From positions 1 to 46,494 of the forward strand of contig JAFUTK010000001.1 of the NCBI GenBank assembly GCA_017471405.1: 46,494 nt of DNA. The letters run 5' to 3'. A program made the position numbers and the translations under genes. Source of the DNA: Ruminococcus sp. (GTDB taxonomy: Bacteria > Bacillota > Clostridia > Oscillospirales > Ruminococcaceae). Shown in pieces: positions 16,006 to 27,390 of the stretch (position 1 is its first letter; the number at the start of each line of letters is the position of its first letter). The notes under the pieces are model-generated. The model made no database searches and was not told where the DNA came from. It saw only the letters and a list, made by a program, of their open reading frames with translations.

Positions 16006-17810
16006 GTGTTCAGCACATCTCCTTTCCCGAGAGATTTCTTTACGCCCAGCGTGAACATCGGTGAGAAGGCGTAGCCCTCGTGAACGTACCCTACCGCGTC
16101 CTCCTTTGCGCCAAAGCTTACCTTGGTCTCGATGGGTGGGATAACGGCGGTCAGCTCCTTGGCGGAGGCAACCTCCTCTGTTCTGTCCTTGTAGGCGTAG
16201 TTTATGGTCTTGCTGCCCTCGCTGCCCGCGGCGGTGAGAACAACCTCGGTCATATCCTCGGGGTACTCTGTGGTGCCGTAGCAGGCAGTGATGTATTCAG
16301 TGATGTCCAGCTTCTCGTTCTCGTCGGATATTTCCAGTATCTCGCGCCTGTAGTCGATGCGGGAGGAGCCCTCCTCAAAGGTGATGACTGTCTGTATCTT
16401 AGCGGAAATTCCGTCAAATACTATGTCCACCGGGTCAAGGGTTAGGATACGCTTGTTGCCCTCCTGCGAGAAGTGAGCCTTCGTCCTACAAAGGCACATA
16501 TCAGTCTCCTGACCCTTCCAGCTTATCTTGCAGCTGCGGATTGTTCCCTCACCTGCGTAGTGAGTGAAGTAGCCGGCGCGGTAGTTCATCTGAATGAGGA
16601 AGGGGTAGGAAACGTCCTGTATCCTCTTGGTGCCGATGCCGAACTTCCAGTCCAGCTTGGAAACGTAGGGGCGAAGGTCGAACAGCGCACCGCCCTGATT
16701 CATGTCTATACCCGCTCTCATATACGGGTCGCAGTACCAGAATACCTGCTTTTTGCTGCCGTAGAGGATATCCTTCCACAGTGCACATTCCGGCTGCTCG
16801 TAGTGCTTGTTCTCGCGGTAGAAGTGTGCAAACTCCTCCATAGTCATATCAAGGAGCTTGCCCTCTTTCTTAAGCTGACCGTAATATGCAAGGCCATCCT
16901 CATAGCTCTTTGCCAGCAGCTCGTAGGGGCTCTCCCATCTGCCTAGCTTGTTGAGCCAACCGGGGCCTACGAACATCATATTGTAGGCAATGCCGTCGTT
17001 GTATTTTGCAAGGTGCCTGTACTGGTCGATGAGATTGAACAGGTAGGGGTACTCGCCGTCCTTGTATATCATTCCACGCAGCACGTTCTGGGGGTGAGTG
17101 CCGAAGTTGGAGCCGTTACCGTCGTAGCAGGCCAGCAGGTCTCTCGACAGGTGAGGGATAGCAACTATGCCGCTGTCCTCCGCCTCATTGGCTGCGGGAG
17201 CGTGGGTGTTCTGCTTGGAGGGTATCCACGGAGCCCACGGGCCGCCGTCCATAAGGGTATACCAGCTGTTGTTGCAGGTGTGGTAGGCCTTGGGCCCCTC
17301 CTCCCAGCAGGTGGCTACCGCACACACTACCGAGGGGTACTTTTCCTTGATGTAGTTGGTCAGCTCCGCGTCCATATAGTAGGAGCCGGTGGAGGCTGGG
17401 TAGAAGCCGAAGCGCTCGTAGAACTTCCCGAACACATCGTCAACTATGGCTCTTTTGTCCTCACTGGAGAACATCCAGATGCAGAAATCCTTGGTCTTGT
17501 ATTTCTCCCTGAACTCCTTGCAGGGGAGACCCAGCAGCGAGAGGCCTATTTCATCGCCGTACTTCTCGTGGTGCTCCTTTGCAAGCCTTACCGCCTCGTC
17601 GGAGAAGAGCGAAGCGTAGGTCATCTCAATGGTTGTATTAAGCCCGTTTTTGTGAGCTGTCTCCTGCTGGAAAATGAAAATGTCCAGCGATTCGTCCCTT
17701 AGGTCGGAGCGGGAGATATCCTTCTTTTTTCCGTGACCCATTACCGTCTCGGCGTACTCGGGTGCCAGCTCGGGGCGGTGAATGAGGTTTAGAATGAACT
17801 TTTCTTCCAA
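15978..17810 (-). CDS. unassigned 610-residue protein, deacetylase/GH57-like barrel plus beta domain
   Basis: I do not recognise a named family. The N-terminal 330 residues look like a (beta/alpha)7 barrel of the NodB/GH57/GH38 kind: HRPELAPEYAETVMGHGKKKD, LGLPCKEFREKY, FGFYPASTGSYYMDAELTNYI and ATCWEEGPKAYHTCNNSWY are motif-like. The C-terminal 220 residues read as a beta-sandwich. There is no signal peptide, so it is cytoplasmic. It sits 17 bp after the surface galactanase gene and before the zinc-ribbon gene. The operon lacks a beta-galactosidase, so this protein could be the enzyme that finishes oligosaccharides or removes acetyl or other substituents; that is inference. It is also tryptophan- and tyrosine-rich, as carbohydrate enzymes are. 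Confidence 0.85.
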   Translation of the reverse strand: MEEKFILNLIHRPELAPEYAETVMGHGKKKDISRSDLRDESLDIFIFQQETAHKNGLNTTIEMTYASLFSDEAVRLAKEHHEKYGDEIGLSLLGLPCKEFREKYKTKDFCIWMFSSEDKRAIVDDVFGKFYERFGFYPASTGSYYMDAELTNYIKEKYPSVVCAVATCWEEGPKAYHTCNNSWYTLMDGGPWAPWIPSKQNTHAPAANEAEDSGIVAIPHLSRDLLACYDGNGSNFGTHPQNVLRGMIYKDGEYPYLFNLIDQYRHLAKYNDGIAYNMMFVGPGWLNKLGRWESPYELLAKSYEDGLAYYGQLKKEGKLLDMTMEEFAHFYRENKHYEQPECALWKDILYGSKKQVFWYCDPYMRAGIDMNQGGALFDLRPYVSKLDWKFGIGTKRIQDVSYPFLIQMNYRAGYFTHYAGEGTIRSCKISWKGQETDMCLCRTKAHFSQEGNKRILTLDPVDIVFDGISAKIQTVITFEEGSSRIDYRREILEISDENEKLDITEYITACYGTTEYPEDMTEVVLTAAGSEGSKTINYAYKDRTEEVASAKELTAVIPPIETKVSFGAKEDAVGYVHEGYAFSPMFTLGVKKSLGKGDVLNTWLSLQKES

Positions 17811-17827
17811 GCCGTTATCCTCCTTTA

Positions 17828-20395
<2,568 letters not shown>

Positions 20396-20423
20396 TTAAT
20401 GAGAAATTGCTTTCCTTACAATT

Positions 20424-20441
20424 TACGCAATCGGTTGCGCT
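20424..20441. promoter_or_regulatory. LacI-type operator of the galactan operon
   Basis: TACGCAATCGGTTGCGCT, 16 of 18 bases identical to the site at 8334, sitting at the predicted transcription start of the GH53-CBM61 operon. Confidence 0.8.
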
Positions 20442-20448
20442 TTATTAA

Positions 20449-20477
20449 AAGATACCACAAATTATTCCTTGTGTCAA
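20449..20477 (-). promoter_or_regulatory. promoter of the galactan operon
   Basis: Minus strand TTGACA (20477-20472), 17 bp, TATCTT (20454-20449). The leader is about 60 nt and carries the operator at its start. Confidence 0.8.
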
Positions 20478-20574
20478 CTGACACTTCTAACTAAATTTGT
20501 AAATTATTTTTATGCACTTTTTACAATACCTGCGTATTTGCGCACTTTTTCAAACTGCCTTTGTGAGACTCGGT

Positions 20575-20592
20575 TGCGCAAACGATTTCGCA
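20575..20592. promoter_or_regulatory. auxiliary LacI-type operator
   Basis: TGCGCAAACGATTTCGCA has the same TGCGCAA arm and central CG as the other two sites. It lies 151 bp (start to start) from the operon operator, about 14 helical turns, so looping is possible. Confidence 0.55.
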
Positions 20593-20694
20593 TAACCCTG
20601 CGCTGCCAATACGTCCTTGACATCGTAAATATTCCCCGAAAATGCGCGCTCTCCTTGCAACTGTCCAATGAATTGTACTGATAAAAATATCCTA

Positions 20695-20728
20695 TTGACT
20701 TTTACTCTCATTGGGAGTAAAGTATAAA
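20695..20728 (+). promoter_or_regulatory. possible promoter of the helicase gene with a perfect dyad
   Basis: TTGACT (20695-20700) and TATAAA (20723-20728) are 22 bp apart, too far for a normal promoter. The spacer is a perfect dyad, TTTACTC-7-GAGTAAA (20701-20721). Over-long spacers with a dyad are the pattern seen with MerR-type activators, but those usually have 19-20 bp. Confidence 0.4.
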
Positions 20729-20772
20729 TAGGTAAGATAAACGTTTGCGCAAAAATGACAGGAGGGCAGCAT

Positions 20773-22920
20773 ATGACAGAATACAAGCTGAACGAAGAGC
20801 AGCTGGAGGCCGTTACCTCAACGGAGGGATATGTCCGGGTCATAGCGGGAGCCGGCTCCGGCAAGACCCGCGCTCTGACCCACCGCTTTGCCTTCCTCGT
20901 CAATGAGATGGGAATACTGCCGGAGCATATCCTCTGCGTTACCTTCACCAACAAGGCCGCCAATGAGATGCGCCAGCGCATCCACAATCTCATCGGGGAT
21001 AACGACACCGGCTACATCAACACCTTCCATGGCTTCTGCGTTACGGTTTTACAGGAGGACAGCCACGCTGTCCAGTACCCAAAGAGCTTTCTGGTGCTGG
21101 ATAACAGCGACATTGACGCTATGCTGCGCATCATCTACGAGGAGCGTAACCTCTCTATGCGGGATATGACCTTCGGTGACGCAAGAGATATGATAGAGAA
21201 CATCAAGCTCTTCAAGCAGCCGGACTACTATCTTGATATGATAGACCTCTCCGTTGATGTGCTCAGGGAGAAATACCTTGCTGCTCAGAACACCGCCGAC
21301 ATCATCTTCTACGGCTACCTCTATCAGGAGAAGAAGTGCTTCGGGCTGGATTATAACGACCTGCTGAAATTCACCCTCTACACCTTTGAGAAGAACCATG
21401 ATATCCGCCTCAAATGGCAGCAGCGGCTGGAATACATTATGATAGACGAGTTTCAGGATATCGACAGCATACAGTACGAGCTGATGAGAGTGCTCTGCGG
21501 GTATCACCACAACCTCTTCATCGTAGGCGACCCCGACCAGACCATCTACACCTGGCGGGGAGCCAGCGTGAATTTCCTGCTGGATTTCGATAATGAATTC
21601 TCCCCCTGCCATACGGTGATGATGCTCAAAAACTACCGCTCCACCCCGCAGATACTTGCGGCAGCGAACTCGCTGATATCCCGCAACCGTCACCGCATCG
21701 AAAAGCAGCTGGAGCCCACCCTCCCGGACGCTGAGAAGCCCAGCTTCTGCTTTGCCGTCAACACTGATGAGGAGGCCAAGTGGATAATATCCGAGATAGG
21801 CAAGCTCCACGACAGCGGAGCAGAGTATCGGGATATGACTGTTCTTTACCGCGCCCACTACGTCACCCGACCCATAGAGGAGGCGCTGCTTAAAGAAAAG
21901 CTGCCCTATCACATCTACAGCGGTGTGCCGTTTTTCGGCCGTGCCGAGATAAAGGACGCCCTCTCCTACCTTAGAATGGTGGCGGCGCAGGACGACCTTT
22001 CCTTCCGGCGCATCGTCAACAATCCCAAGCGCAATATGGGCAACAGGCGTATGGCATTTCTCGAGGAGTACGCCGCCGAAAAGGGCTGCACTCTCTACGA
22101 CGCCTTAAAGCGCAATCTGGATAACGACATTTTTCGGGGGACGAAAGCCTCCGCCTTTGTCAGCCTGATAGAGTATTTCTCGGAGGGCTGCGAGAACCGC
22201 CGCCTCACCGACCTGCTCTCGGATATCCTAGACCAAAGCGGCTACGAGGCAGCCCTGCGCACTGAGGGCAGTCAGGAGCGCCTTGACAATTTAGCGGAGC
22301 TCAAGCAGTCGGTCCACGAGTATGAGACCACCTGCGGAGAGGAGGCCTCGGTGTTCCACTATCTCGCCCACGTCGCTCTGTTCACCAACAGTGATGAGAC
22401 GGAGGCATCGGATAAAATAAAGCTGATGACCGTTCACGCCGCCAAGGGCCTGGAGTTTCCGTATGTGTTTCTCTGCGGAATGAACGAGGGCATTTTCCCC
22501 TCCCGCAAGACCAAGGACATAATGGGAATGGAGGAGGAACGCCGCCTTGCCTTTGTGGCGATGACCAGAGCGGAGAAGGGGCTGTTTCTCTCCGGTGCCG
22601 AGGGAAGAAACATTGACGGCTCGCCGCGTTATCCCTCCCGCTTTGTGCTGGACATAGAGGACGGGCTGGTGGAGCACGTTTTCAAGCGCAGCGACACCCT
22701 CATAGCCAACGCCCGAGAGTACATCGAGCACTCTGAGAAATACCTGCCGGAGGACATCGAGAGCGGGCTTTTCCCAGTGGGAGCAAGGGTGCTGCACGAA
22801 TATCTCGGGGAGGGCACCGTTGAGGAGGTGGACCGGGACAAGGCGGCCTACCTTATCCGCTTCGACAAGCTCTCCACCCCCAGACGCATTTCCTTCAAGG
22901 TGAAACTGACTGGGCTTTGA
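20773..22920 (+). CDS. UvrD/Rep-family ATP-dependent DNA helicase
   Basis: 715 residues, superfamily 1A 3'-5' helicase. Motif I is GAGSGKT, Ia CVTFTNKAANEM, Ic TFHGF, II IMIDEFQDID, III VGDPDQTIYTWRGAS, IV LKNYRST, V MTVHAAKGLEF and VI AFVAMTRAEKGL. Motif II departs from the PcrA/UvrD DEYQDTN form, so I do not call it PcrA. The C-terminus ends in a short Tudor-like segment (GTVEEVDRDKAAYLIRFD), found in UvrD proteins. The ATG at 20773 is chosen for GGAGG 7 bp upstream; the ATG at 20755 has none. It is transcribed alone, and strong hairpins follow. Confidence 0.94.
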   Translation: MTEYKLNEEQLEAVTSTEGYVRVIAGAGSGKTRALTHRFAFLVNEMGILPEHILCVTFTNKAANEMRQRIHNLIGDNDTGYINTFHGFCVTVLQEDSHAVQYPKSFLVLDNSDIDAMLRIIYEERNLSMRDMTFGDARDMIENIKLFKQPDYYLDMIDLSVDVLREKYLAAQNTADIIFYGYLYQEKKCFGLDYNDLLKFTLYTFEKNHDIRLKWQQRLEYIMIDEFQDIDSIQYELMRVLCGYHHNLFIVGDPDQTIYTWRGASVNFLLDFDNEFSPCHTVMMLKNYRSTPQILAAANSLISRNRHRIEKQLEPTLPDAEKPSFCFAVNTDEEAKWIISEIGKLHDSGAEYRDMTVLYRAHYVTRPIEEALLKEKLPYHIYSGVPFFGRAEIKDALSYLRMVAAQDDLSFRRIVNNPKRNMGNRRMAFLEEYAAEKGCTLYDALKRNLDNDIFRGTKASAFVSLIEYFSEGCENRRLTDLLSDILDQSGYEAALRTEGSQERLDNLAELKQSVHEYETTCGEEASVFHYLAHVALFTNSDETEASDKIKLMTVHAAKGLEFPYVFLCGMNEGIFPSRKTKDIMGMEEERRLAFVAMTRAEKGLFLSGAEGRNIDGSPRYPSRFVLDIEDGLVEHVFKRSDTLIANAREYIEHSEKYLPEDIESGLFPVGARVLHEYLGEGTVEEVDRDKAAYLIRFDKLSTPRRISFKVKLTGL

Positions 22921-22999
22921 GCGATAAAGCTTCAGCTCGCCCCCACTGCCGGTGCGGCTCGGGCATTGCAAAAGTGACTGCTGCCAAAAGCGGGTTCAG

Positions 23000-23044
23000 G
23001 CGAAAAATGGCATCTCCCCCTTCGGGGGAGATGCCATTTTTCGC
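23000..23044 (+). terminator. long perfect hairpin after the helicase gene
   Basis: GCGAAAAATGGCATCTCCCCC pairs base for base with the inverted copy ending TTTTTCGC around a TTCG loop. The T-rich tract lies inside the stem and can serve both directions. Related hairpins occur at 41678 and 44411. Confidence 0.65.
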
Positions 23045-23143
23045 ACTTTGCGGCGCTGCGTAGCAGCGCCGCAATTACATTTTAGGGCAAGTTTTGCCGT
23101 ATGTAACAGCCCCTTTTGTCGGATACTTTTACATCTGCAAGCA

Positions 23144-23172
23144 TTGACATCTCTCCGAAAAAGCCTTATAAT
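23144..23172 (+). promoter_or_regulatory. consensus promoter of the SLC13-like permease gene
   Basis: TTGACA (23144-23149), 17 bp, TATAAT (23167-23172), a perfect match. Confidence 0.88.
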
Positions 23173-23188
23173 GTAAACGGCAAATCTG

Positions 23189-23224
23189 AGCCGGACAAGC
23201 GCCTGCTGCCTTGTCCGGCTTTTT
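23189..23224 (+). terminator. terminator in the permease leader
   Basis: AGCCGGACAAG and CTTGTCCGGCT pair over 11 bp, followed by TTTT. It begins only about 10 nt after the predicted transcription start and lies 47 bp before the start codon, so the gene is expressed only by reading through it. Confidence 0.7.
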
Positions 23225-23270
23225 CAAAGAATACATTCTCATATACCTTAAGACTGGAGTGCTTGAATAA

Positions 23271-24416
23271 ATGGGAAAGCTTAAGACCTTTCTGAAAAAA
23301 GAGCTGATGCTGACAGTCTCCGTTGCGGCGGCTGTGGCAGCGCTTTTCATAACCCCGCCCAGCACCCGCCTGCTTCGTGACATCGACTGGCGAACTCTCG
23401 GCACGCTTTTGATGATGCTCTGTGTGCTGGAGGGCTTCAAGCAGGAGAATGTTCTGCGGCCGGTGGTGTCGCTGGCGTCAAGACTCAAAAGAATGACGGG
23501 CGTTTCGATGTTTCTGATATTCGGGGTGTTCTTCACCTCGATGTTCGTCACTAACGATGTGTCGCTGATAATCTTTGTGCCGCTGACCATACTCATCTTC
23601 CGCGGTGGCGGCAAGGAGAAGTATATCCTGCCGGTGATTTCAATGGAGAACATCGCCGCCATAAGGGGCTCGCTGCTGACGCCCTTCGGCAGCCCGCAAA
23701 ATCTTTTCCTTTACGGGCAGTCGGGAACAAGTGCAGCCAACTTTATGCTGCATATGCTGCCGCTGTGCGCTATGTCGGCGGTGCTGCTAGTGGTATTCAT
23801 ACTGTTCCTTTACAGGCGCGACCTTAAGGAGACCATAGAGATAGACCCCTCGGAGACCCTTACCGAATGGGCACCGGAGGGAAGGGTAAAACGCATAGCC
23901 TACCTTTCGCTGTTCCTGCTCATCATTGTGACGATAGTGACCCGCACCTCTTACTGGTACATCGCGGCGCTGATAGTCATAGCCGTTATCGCCATAGTTG
24001 ACCGGAGGCTTTTCCTTAAGGTAGATTATGTGCTGCTGCTGACATTCCTTTGCTTCTTTATATTTTCCTCGTCCATAGCTGCCAACAAGGGCATAGCGGG
24101 GTTGCTGGAAAAGGCTGTGGCTGGTAATGAATACTGGTGGGCCATAGGCCTGAGCCAGCTTATTTCAAATGTTCCGGCATCTATTGTGCTTTACCCCTTC
24201 ACCGAAAACTTTGCCGGCCTTATCTACGGGGCTGACACCGCAGGCCTCTGCTCGCTGATAGGCTCGCTGGCGTCGGTCATCAACTACCGCATTTATGTCA
24301 GGGAATATCCCGGAAAGGGAGGCAGCTTTATCAAGACCTTTACTCTGGTGAGCTGGGCGTTCTTTGCCATAGTGGTGGTGCCGGGGTTCCTGCTCACGGG
24401 GTGGAGCTTTTTCTGA
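23271..24416 (+). CDS. SLC13/CitMHS-like anion permease (ion transporter superfamily)
   Basis: 381 residues, about ten membrane helices. Two half-repeats carry the family re-entrant loop signatures: FFTSMFVTNDVSLIIFVPL near 85-105 and SQLISNVPASIVLYPF near 297-312. SLC13, CitMHS and ArsB/NhaD proteins share this fold and move dicarboxylates, citrate, arsenite or H+/Na+. The substrate cannot be told here. There is no neighbouring ars or citrate gene. A GGAG lies about 10 bp before the ATG. Its leader terminator suggests control by attenuation. Confidence 0.88.
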   Translation: MGKLKTFLKKELMLTVSVAAAVAALFITPPSTRLLRDIDWRTLGTLLMMLCVLEGFKQENVLRPVVSLASRLKRMTGVSMFLIFGVFFTSMFVTNDVSLIIFVPLTILIFRGGGKEKYILPVISMENIAAIRGSLLTPFGSPQNLFLYGQSGTSAANFMLHMLPLCAMSAVLLVVFILFLYRRDLKETIEIDPSETLTEWAPEGRVKRIAYLSLFLLIIVTIVTRTSYWYIAALIVIAVIAIVDRRLFLKVDYVLLLTFLCFFIFSSSIAANKGIAGLLEKAVAGNEYWWAIGLSQLISNVPASIVLYPFTENFAGLIYGADTAGLCSLIGSLASVINYRIYVREYPGKGGSFIKTFTLVSWAFFAIVVVPGFLLTGWSFF

Positions 24417-24462
24417 ATATGAAAATAGGAAACTGTTTGGGCGGACACTGTCCGCCCAGACT

Positions 24463-24499
24463 GGGCGCTAACGATTTGCCGTTCAGCGCCCTTTATTTA
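24463..24499 (+). terminator. terminator after the permease gene
   Basis: GGGCGCT and AGCGCCC pair around a 15-base loop and run into TTTATTTAT. An extra hairpin GGGCGGAC/GTCCGCCC (24439-24457) precedes it. Confidence 0.7.
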
Positions 24500-24531
24500 T
24501 CAGATTTTCTCAAATAATTCCCTCCGGCTTA

Positions 24532-24561
24532 TTGACATAAAACAGCGCTTTATGTTATAAT
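24532..24561 (+). promoter_or_regulatory. promoter of the c-di-GMP operon
   Basis: TTGACA (24532-24537), 18 bp, TATAAT (24556-24561). Confidence 0.82.
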
Positions 24562-24601
24562 TTAAAAGTAAGCGTCAATTTTTAGGAAGGAGGGGAGAGC
24601 A

Positions 24602-26107
24602 TTGGCAGACAGCAGACGTCCGGGGCAGAGCATTAAGAATATCCGCCGCACACAGATAGCTATGATATTCGGCTATGCCTTTATAGTAATAGCGGCAGTG
24701 CTGACAGTCACCTATCTTTCCCTGCGCAAGACCGATACAGTCCTGAAAAATGAGGTCACAACTCTCACCTCCTCGCTGAACGTTCAGATGAAACTGAATT
24801 TGGAGAGCTATATGTCCCGTATGGAGACCATAGCTACCTTAGCCTTCGGAGATAAGCTCTCTTATACCTATGACGCCACCGACCCCAACAATGACGAGTA
24901 TGAGGCCATAAACAATGAAAAAGTCCTGAGCGAAAAGCTCTACAGCCTCTGCATAATGGAGAACTTCGTAGACTACGGCATAGTCTACCGCAATAACCGC
25001 ACCGTCGGGAAGATATCCAACGCCACCTCCTCGCTCTTCGGGGACAGGCTCTTCTACGAGCTTGAGAAGATGATCTCCAACCCCCGCTACGGCGACGGCT
25101 GGTTCACCGGCTTTGAGGATAACTTCAAGCGCATCTATTACGTCAAGCAGATACACGATAACGCCCTGCTGTTCATATCCTTCTATTCCTATGAGCTGGG
25201 AGAGGTCTTTGACAATCCCGAGACCCTTTCGGATATGAAGATAAGGCTTGTCGATAAGGACTATAACATCATCTATTCCAAAAATAGCGACGAGCGCGGT
25301 CTCCCCCTGCCGGAGGAGATAAGAAAGCGCATCGAGGGGTATTCCTCCGCATCTCTGCTGGACGATAAATACCTGGTCTCCGTAAACCGCACCGGCGATT
25401 GGTTTGTGGTCTGCTCTATCCCCACACAGATAATCTTAAACGAGAAAAACGAGATGACCCGCTTCCTGTTCTTCACCGGCATCGCCGCCGCAGTCGCCGC
25501 CGCTCTGGTGGGCTTCTATCTGAGCTACCTGTTGATAAAGCCAGTCAAGAGCTTAGTAAGCGACCTCGACGACAAGGCCAGCTCCGACCGCCTGACAGGA
25601 ATACTCAACAAGCTGGCATTTGAGGAGATGTCCTCCGCCTGCATAGAGCATACCCTCGAAACTGAGCACCGCGCCCTCATCATCTTCGATATCGACGACT
25701 TCAAGGCCGTCAACGATAACTACGGCCACGCCGCCGGCGACAGGCTCCTGCGCGCCACCGGCGAGATACTCCGCTCACTCTTTTCGGAGGACGATTATCT
25801 GGGACGCATCGGCGGAGACGAGTTCTGCGTGCTGGTAAATTCCTGCCTCTCAGACGAGAAGGCCCTCAGAGAGAGCGTCGAGGCCAAGTGCCGGGAGTTT
25901 GGCAAGCGCCTCCACAGCATTGCCTACTTCACAGAAAAGAGCGCCGACATTACCGCCAGCATAGGCATCAGCCTCTTCCCTGAGAACGGCAGGAGCTTTA
26001 GCGAGCTGTACAACGCCTGCGACAAGGCCCTCTACCGCTCAAAGAACGACGGCAAGAACAGCTTCTCGTTCTTTGACCCCGATACGGAAAGGGAGGGAGA
26101 GCAATGA
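24602..26107 (+). CDS. membrane diguanylate cyclase with extracytoplasmic sensor
   Basis: 501 residues. Transmembrane helix 20-41, an outside sensor domain of about 245 residues (Cache-like by layout), a second helix 288-312, then a GGDEF domain (325-490) with intact GGDEF at 404-408 (RIGGDEF). It makes c-di-GMP from two GTP. The inhibitory I-site RxxD is replaced by SEDD, so product feedback is probably absent. The start is a TTG: AAGGAGGGG lies 6 bp upstream and the first in-frame ATG is 20 codons later, within the first helix. The next gene overlaps by 4 bp and encodes a sugar-binding lipoprotein, which may feed the sensor. Confidence 0.93.
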   Translation: MADSRRPGQSIKNIRRTQIAMIFGYAFIVIAAVLTVTYLSLRKTDTVLKNEVTTLTSSLNVQMKLNLESYMSRMETIATLAFGDKLSYTYDATDPNNDEYEAINNEKVLSEKLYSLCIMENFVDYGIVYRNNRTVGKISNATSSLFGDRLFYELEKMISNPRYGDGWFTGFEDNFKRIYYVKQIHDNALLFISFYSYELGEVFDNPETLSDMKIRLVDKDYNIIYSKNSDERGLPLPEEIRKRIEGYSSASLLDDKYLVSVNRTGDWFVVCSIPTQIILNEKNEMTRFLFFTGIAAAVAAALVGFYLSYLLIKPVKSLVSDLDDKASSDRLTGILNKLAFEEMSSACIEHTLETEHRALIIFDIDDFKAVNDNYGHAAGDRLLRATGEILRSLFSEDDYLGRIGGDEFCVLVNSCLSDEKALRESVEAKCREFGKRLHSIAYFTEKSADITASIGISLFPENGRSFSELYNACDKALYRSKNDGKNSFSFFDPDTEREGEQ

Positions 26108-27369
26108 AAAAGCAGCTTATCGCGGCACTGACCGCAGCCTCTATGCTCTTTGTCACCTCCTGCTCCGAGCAGAGCGTAGTCCGGGAGCAGAAGTCCCAGA
26201 CCCAGATAACCCTCTCCTGGTGGGGCAACGATACAAGAAACGAATATACGCTGGAGGCCGTCCGCCGGTTTGAGGAAAAATACCCGGATATAAAGGTCAA
26301 GTGCAGCTATTCCGAATGGTCGGGCTATGAGGCGAGAAATCAGGTGCAGATGGTCTCCGGCACCGAGACCGATGTAATGCAGATAAACGTGGGCTGGCTC
26401 TCCCAGTATTCCGCCGACGGCAGCGGCTACTATGACCTAGAGCAGCTCTCTGACACCGTAGACCTTACCAACTTCTCCGATGAAATGCTGGCCTACGGCA
26501 GACGCGGAGGCGTCCTCAACGCTATTCCCATAGCTATGAACGCCGAGACGGTCTATATCAACAAGACAGTCTATGACAGGTATGGCCTCTCTGTTCCAAA
26601 GACCTGGGATGAGTTGTTTTCAGCCGCAGAGGTAATGAAGGCAGACGGCGTGTTCCCTATGGCAGGTGCCGCCAAGAGCCTCTGGCTCTACTGTGTCGCC
26701 TACGCCGAGCAGGCAGGCGGCAGGCAGTTCTTCACCGACGACAGCCGCATCGCCTTCACCGAGCAGGACTTCCTCACAATGATAGAGTTCTACAACAGGC
26801 TGGTGAACGAGAGCGTTATCCCCAAGGTGGAGGACTTCCAGAAGTTCAACATCGACAGCGGCGTTTACGCCGGCGTGGTGGCATGGGTCAGCGACGCTAT
26901 GAATTACTTCAAGGAGCCTCTTGCCCGGGGCGATGAGATAATCGCTGCCGATTACACCGTCCTCCCCGGACTGGAGAGCGGCACTGGCTGGTATGCCAAG
27001 CCCGCCACCCTCTATGCCGTCAGCAGGAATACTGAGCACCCCAGAGAGGCAGCCCTGCTGCTGGACTTTATGCTCAACAGCCCCGAGTGGGCGGAGCTGC
27101 AGGGAATAGACAAGGGAATTCCCGTCAGCCGCTCCGCAAGGGAGTATCTGGACAGCGCCGGTATGCTTTCCGGCTTGCAATATGATGCCTCCCTCGTTAT
27201 GGAGAACAACACCCTTATCAGTCAGATGAATTCAGTCATAGAGGACAGCGCCCTCTACAATTCCTTCATAGACGCCTGCGACCTTGTGCTTTTTGACAAG
27301 AGCACTGCCGAAGAGGCTGCCGCAAAGCTCTGCGAGGAATACAAGGCGGCGGGATATGTGTTTGCGTAA
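26104..27369 (+). CDS. orphan sugar-binding lipoprotein in a c-di-GMP operon
   Basis: 421 residues. The lipobox is VTSC (Cys20), followed by a type-1 carbohydrate-binding fold: ITLSWWGNDTRNEYTLEAVRRFEEKYPDIKV type start, VYINKTVYDRYGLSVPKTWDELF, and GTGWYAKPATLYAVSRNTEHPREAA near the end. No permease or ATPase gene is close; the neighbours are a diguanylate cyclase (4-bp ATGA overlap before) and an EAL-type gene (21 bp after). I infer that it hands its ligand, or its ligand-bound form, to the cyclase's outside domain. Supplying a distant transporter is the alternative. Confidence 0.92.
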   Translation: MKKQLIAALTAASMLFVTSCSEQSVVREQKSQTQITLSWWGNDTRNEYTLEAVRRFEEKYPDIKVKCSYSEWSGYEARNQVQMVSGTETDVMQINVGWLSQYSADGSGYYDLEQLSDTVDLTNFSDEMLAYGRRGGVLNAIPIAMNAETVYINKTVYDRYGLSVPKTWDELFSAAEVMKADGVFPMAGAAKSLWLYCVAYAEQAGGRQFFTDDSRIAFTEQDFLTMIEFYNRLVNESVIPKVEDFQKFNIDSGVYAGVVAWVSDAMNYFKEPLARGDEIIAADYTVLPGLESGTGWYAKPATLYAVSRNTEHPREAALLLDFMLNSPEWAELQGIDKGIPVSRSAREYLDSAGMLSGLQYDASLVMENNTLISQMNSVIEDSALYNSFIDACDLVLFDKSTAEEAAAKLCEEYKAAGYVFA

Positions 27370-27390
27370 ACTTTTTAAGGTGATAGGTCT

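Larger units (their letters stand above)
22921..23270. other. 350-bp intergenic region with hairpins and a promoter
   Basis: No gene. It contains a 21-bp hairpin (23000-23044), a second GC-rich hairpin GCGGCGCTGC/GCAGCGCCGC (23050-23072), and a consensus promoter and leader terminator for the permease gene. Confidence 0.8.

Noticed and set aside
20695-20728. MerR-type promoter of the helicase gene
   Set aside because: The spacer is 22 bp, beyond the usual 19-20 bp, and no MerR gene is near; kept only as a possible promoter with a dyad.
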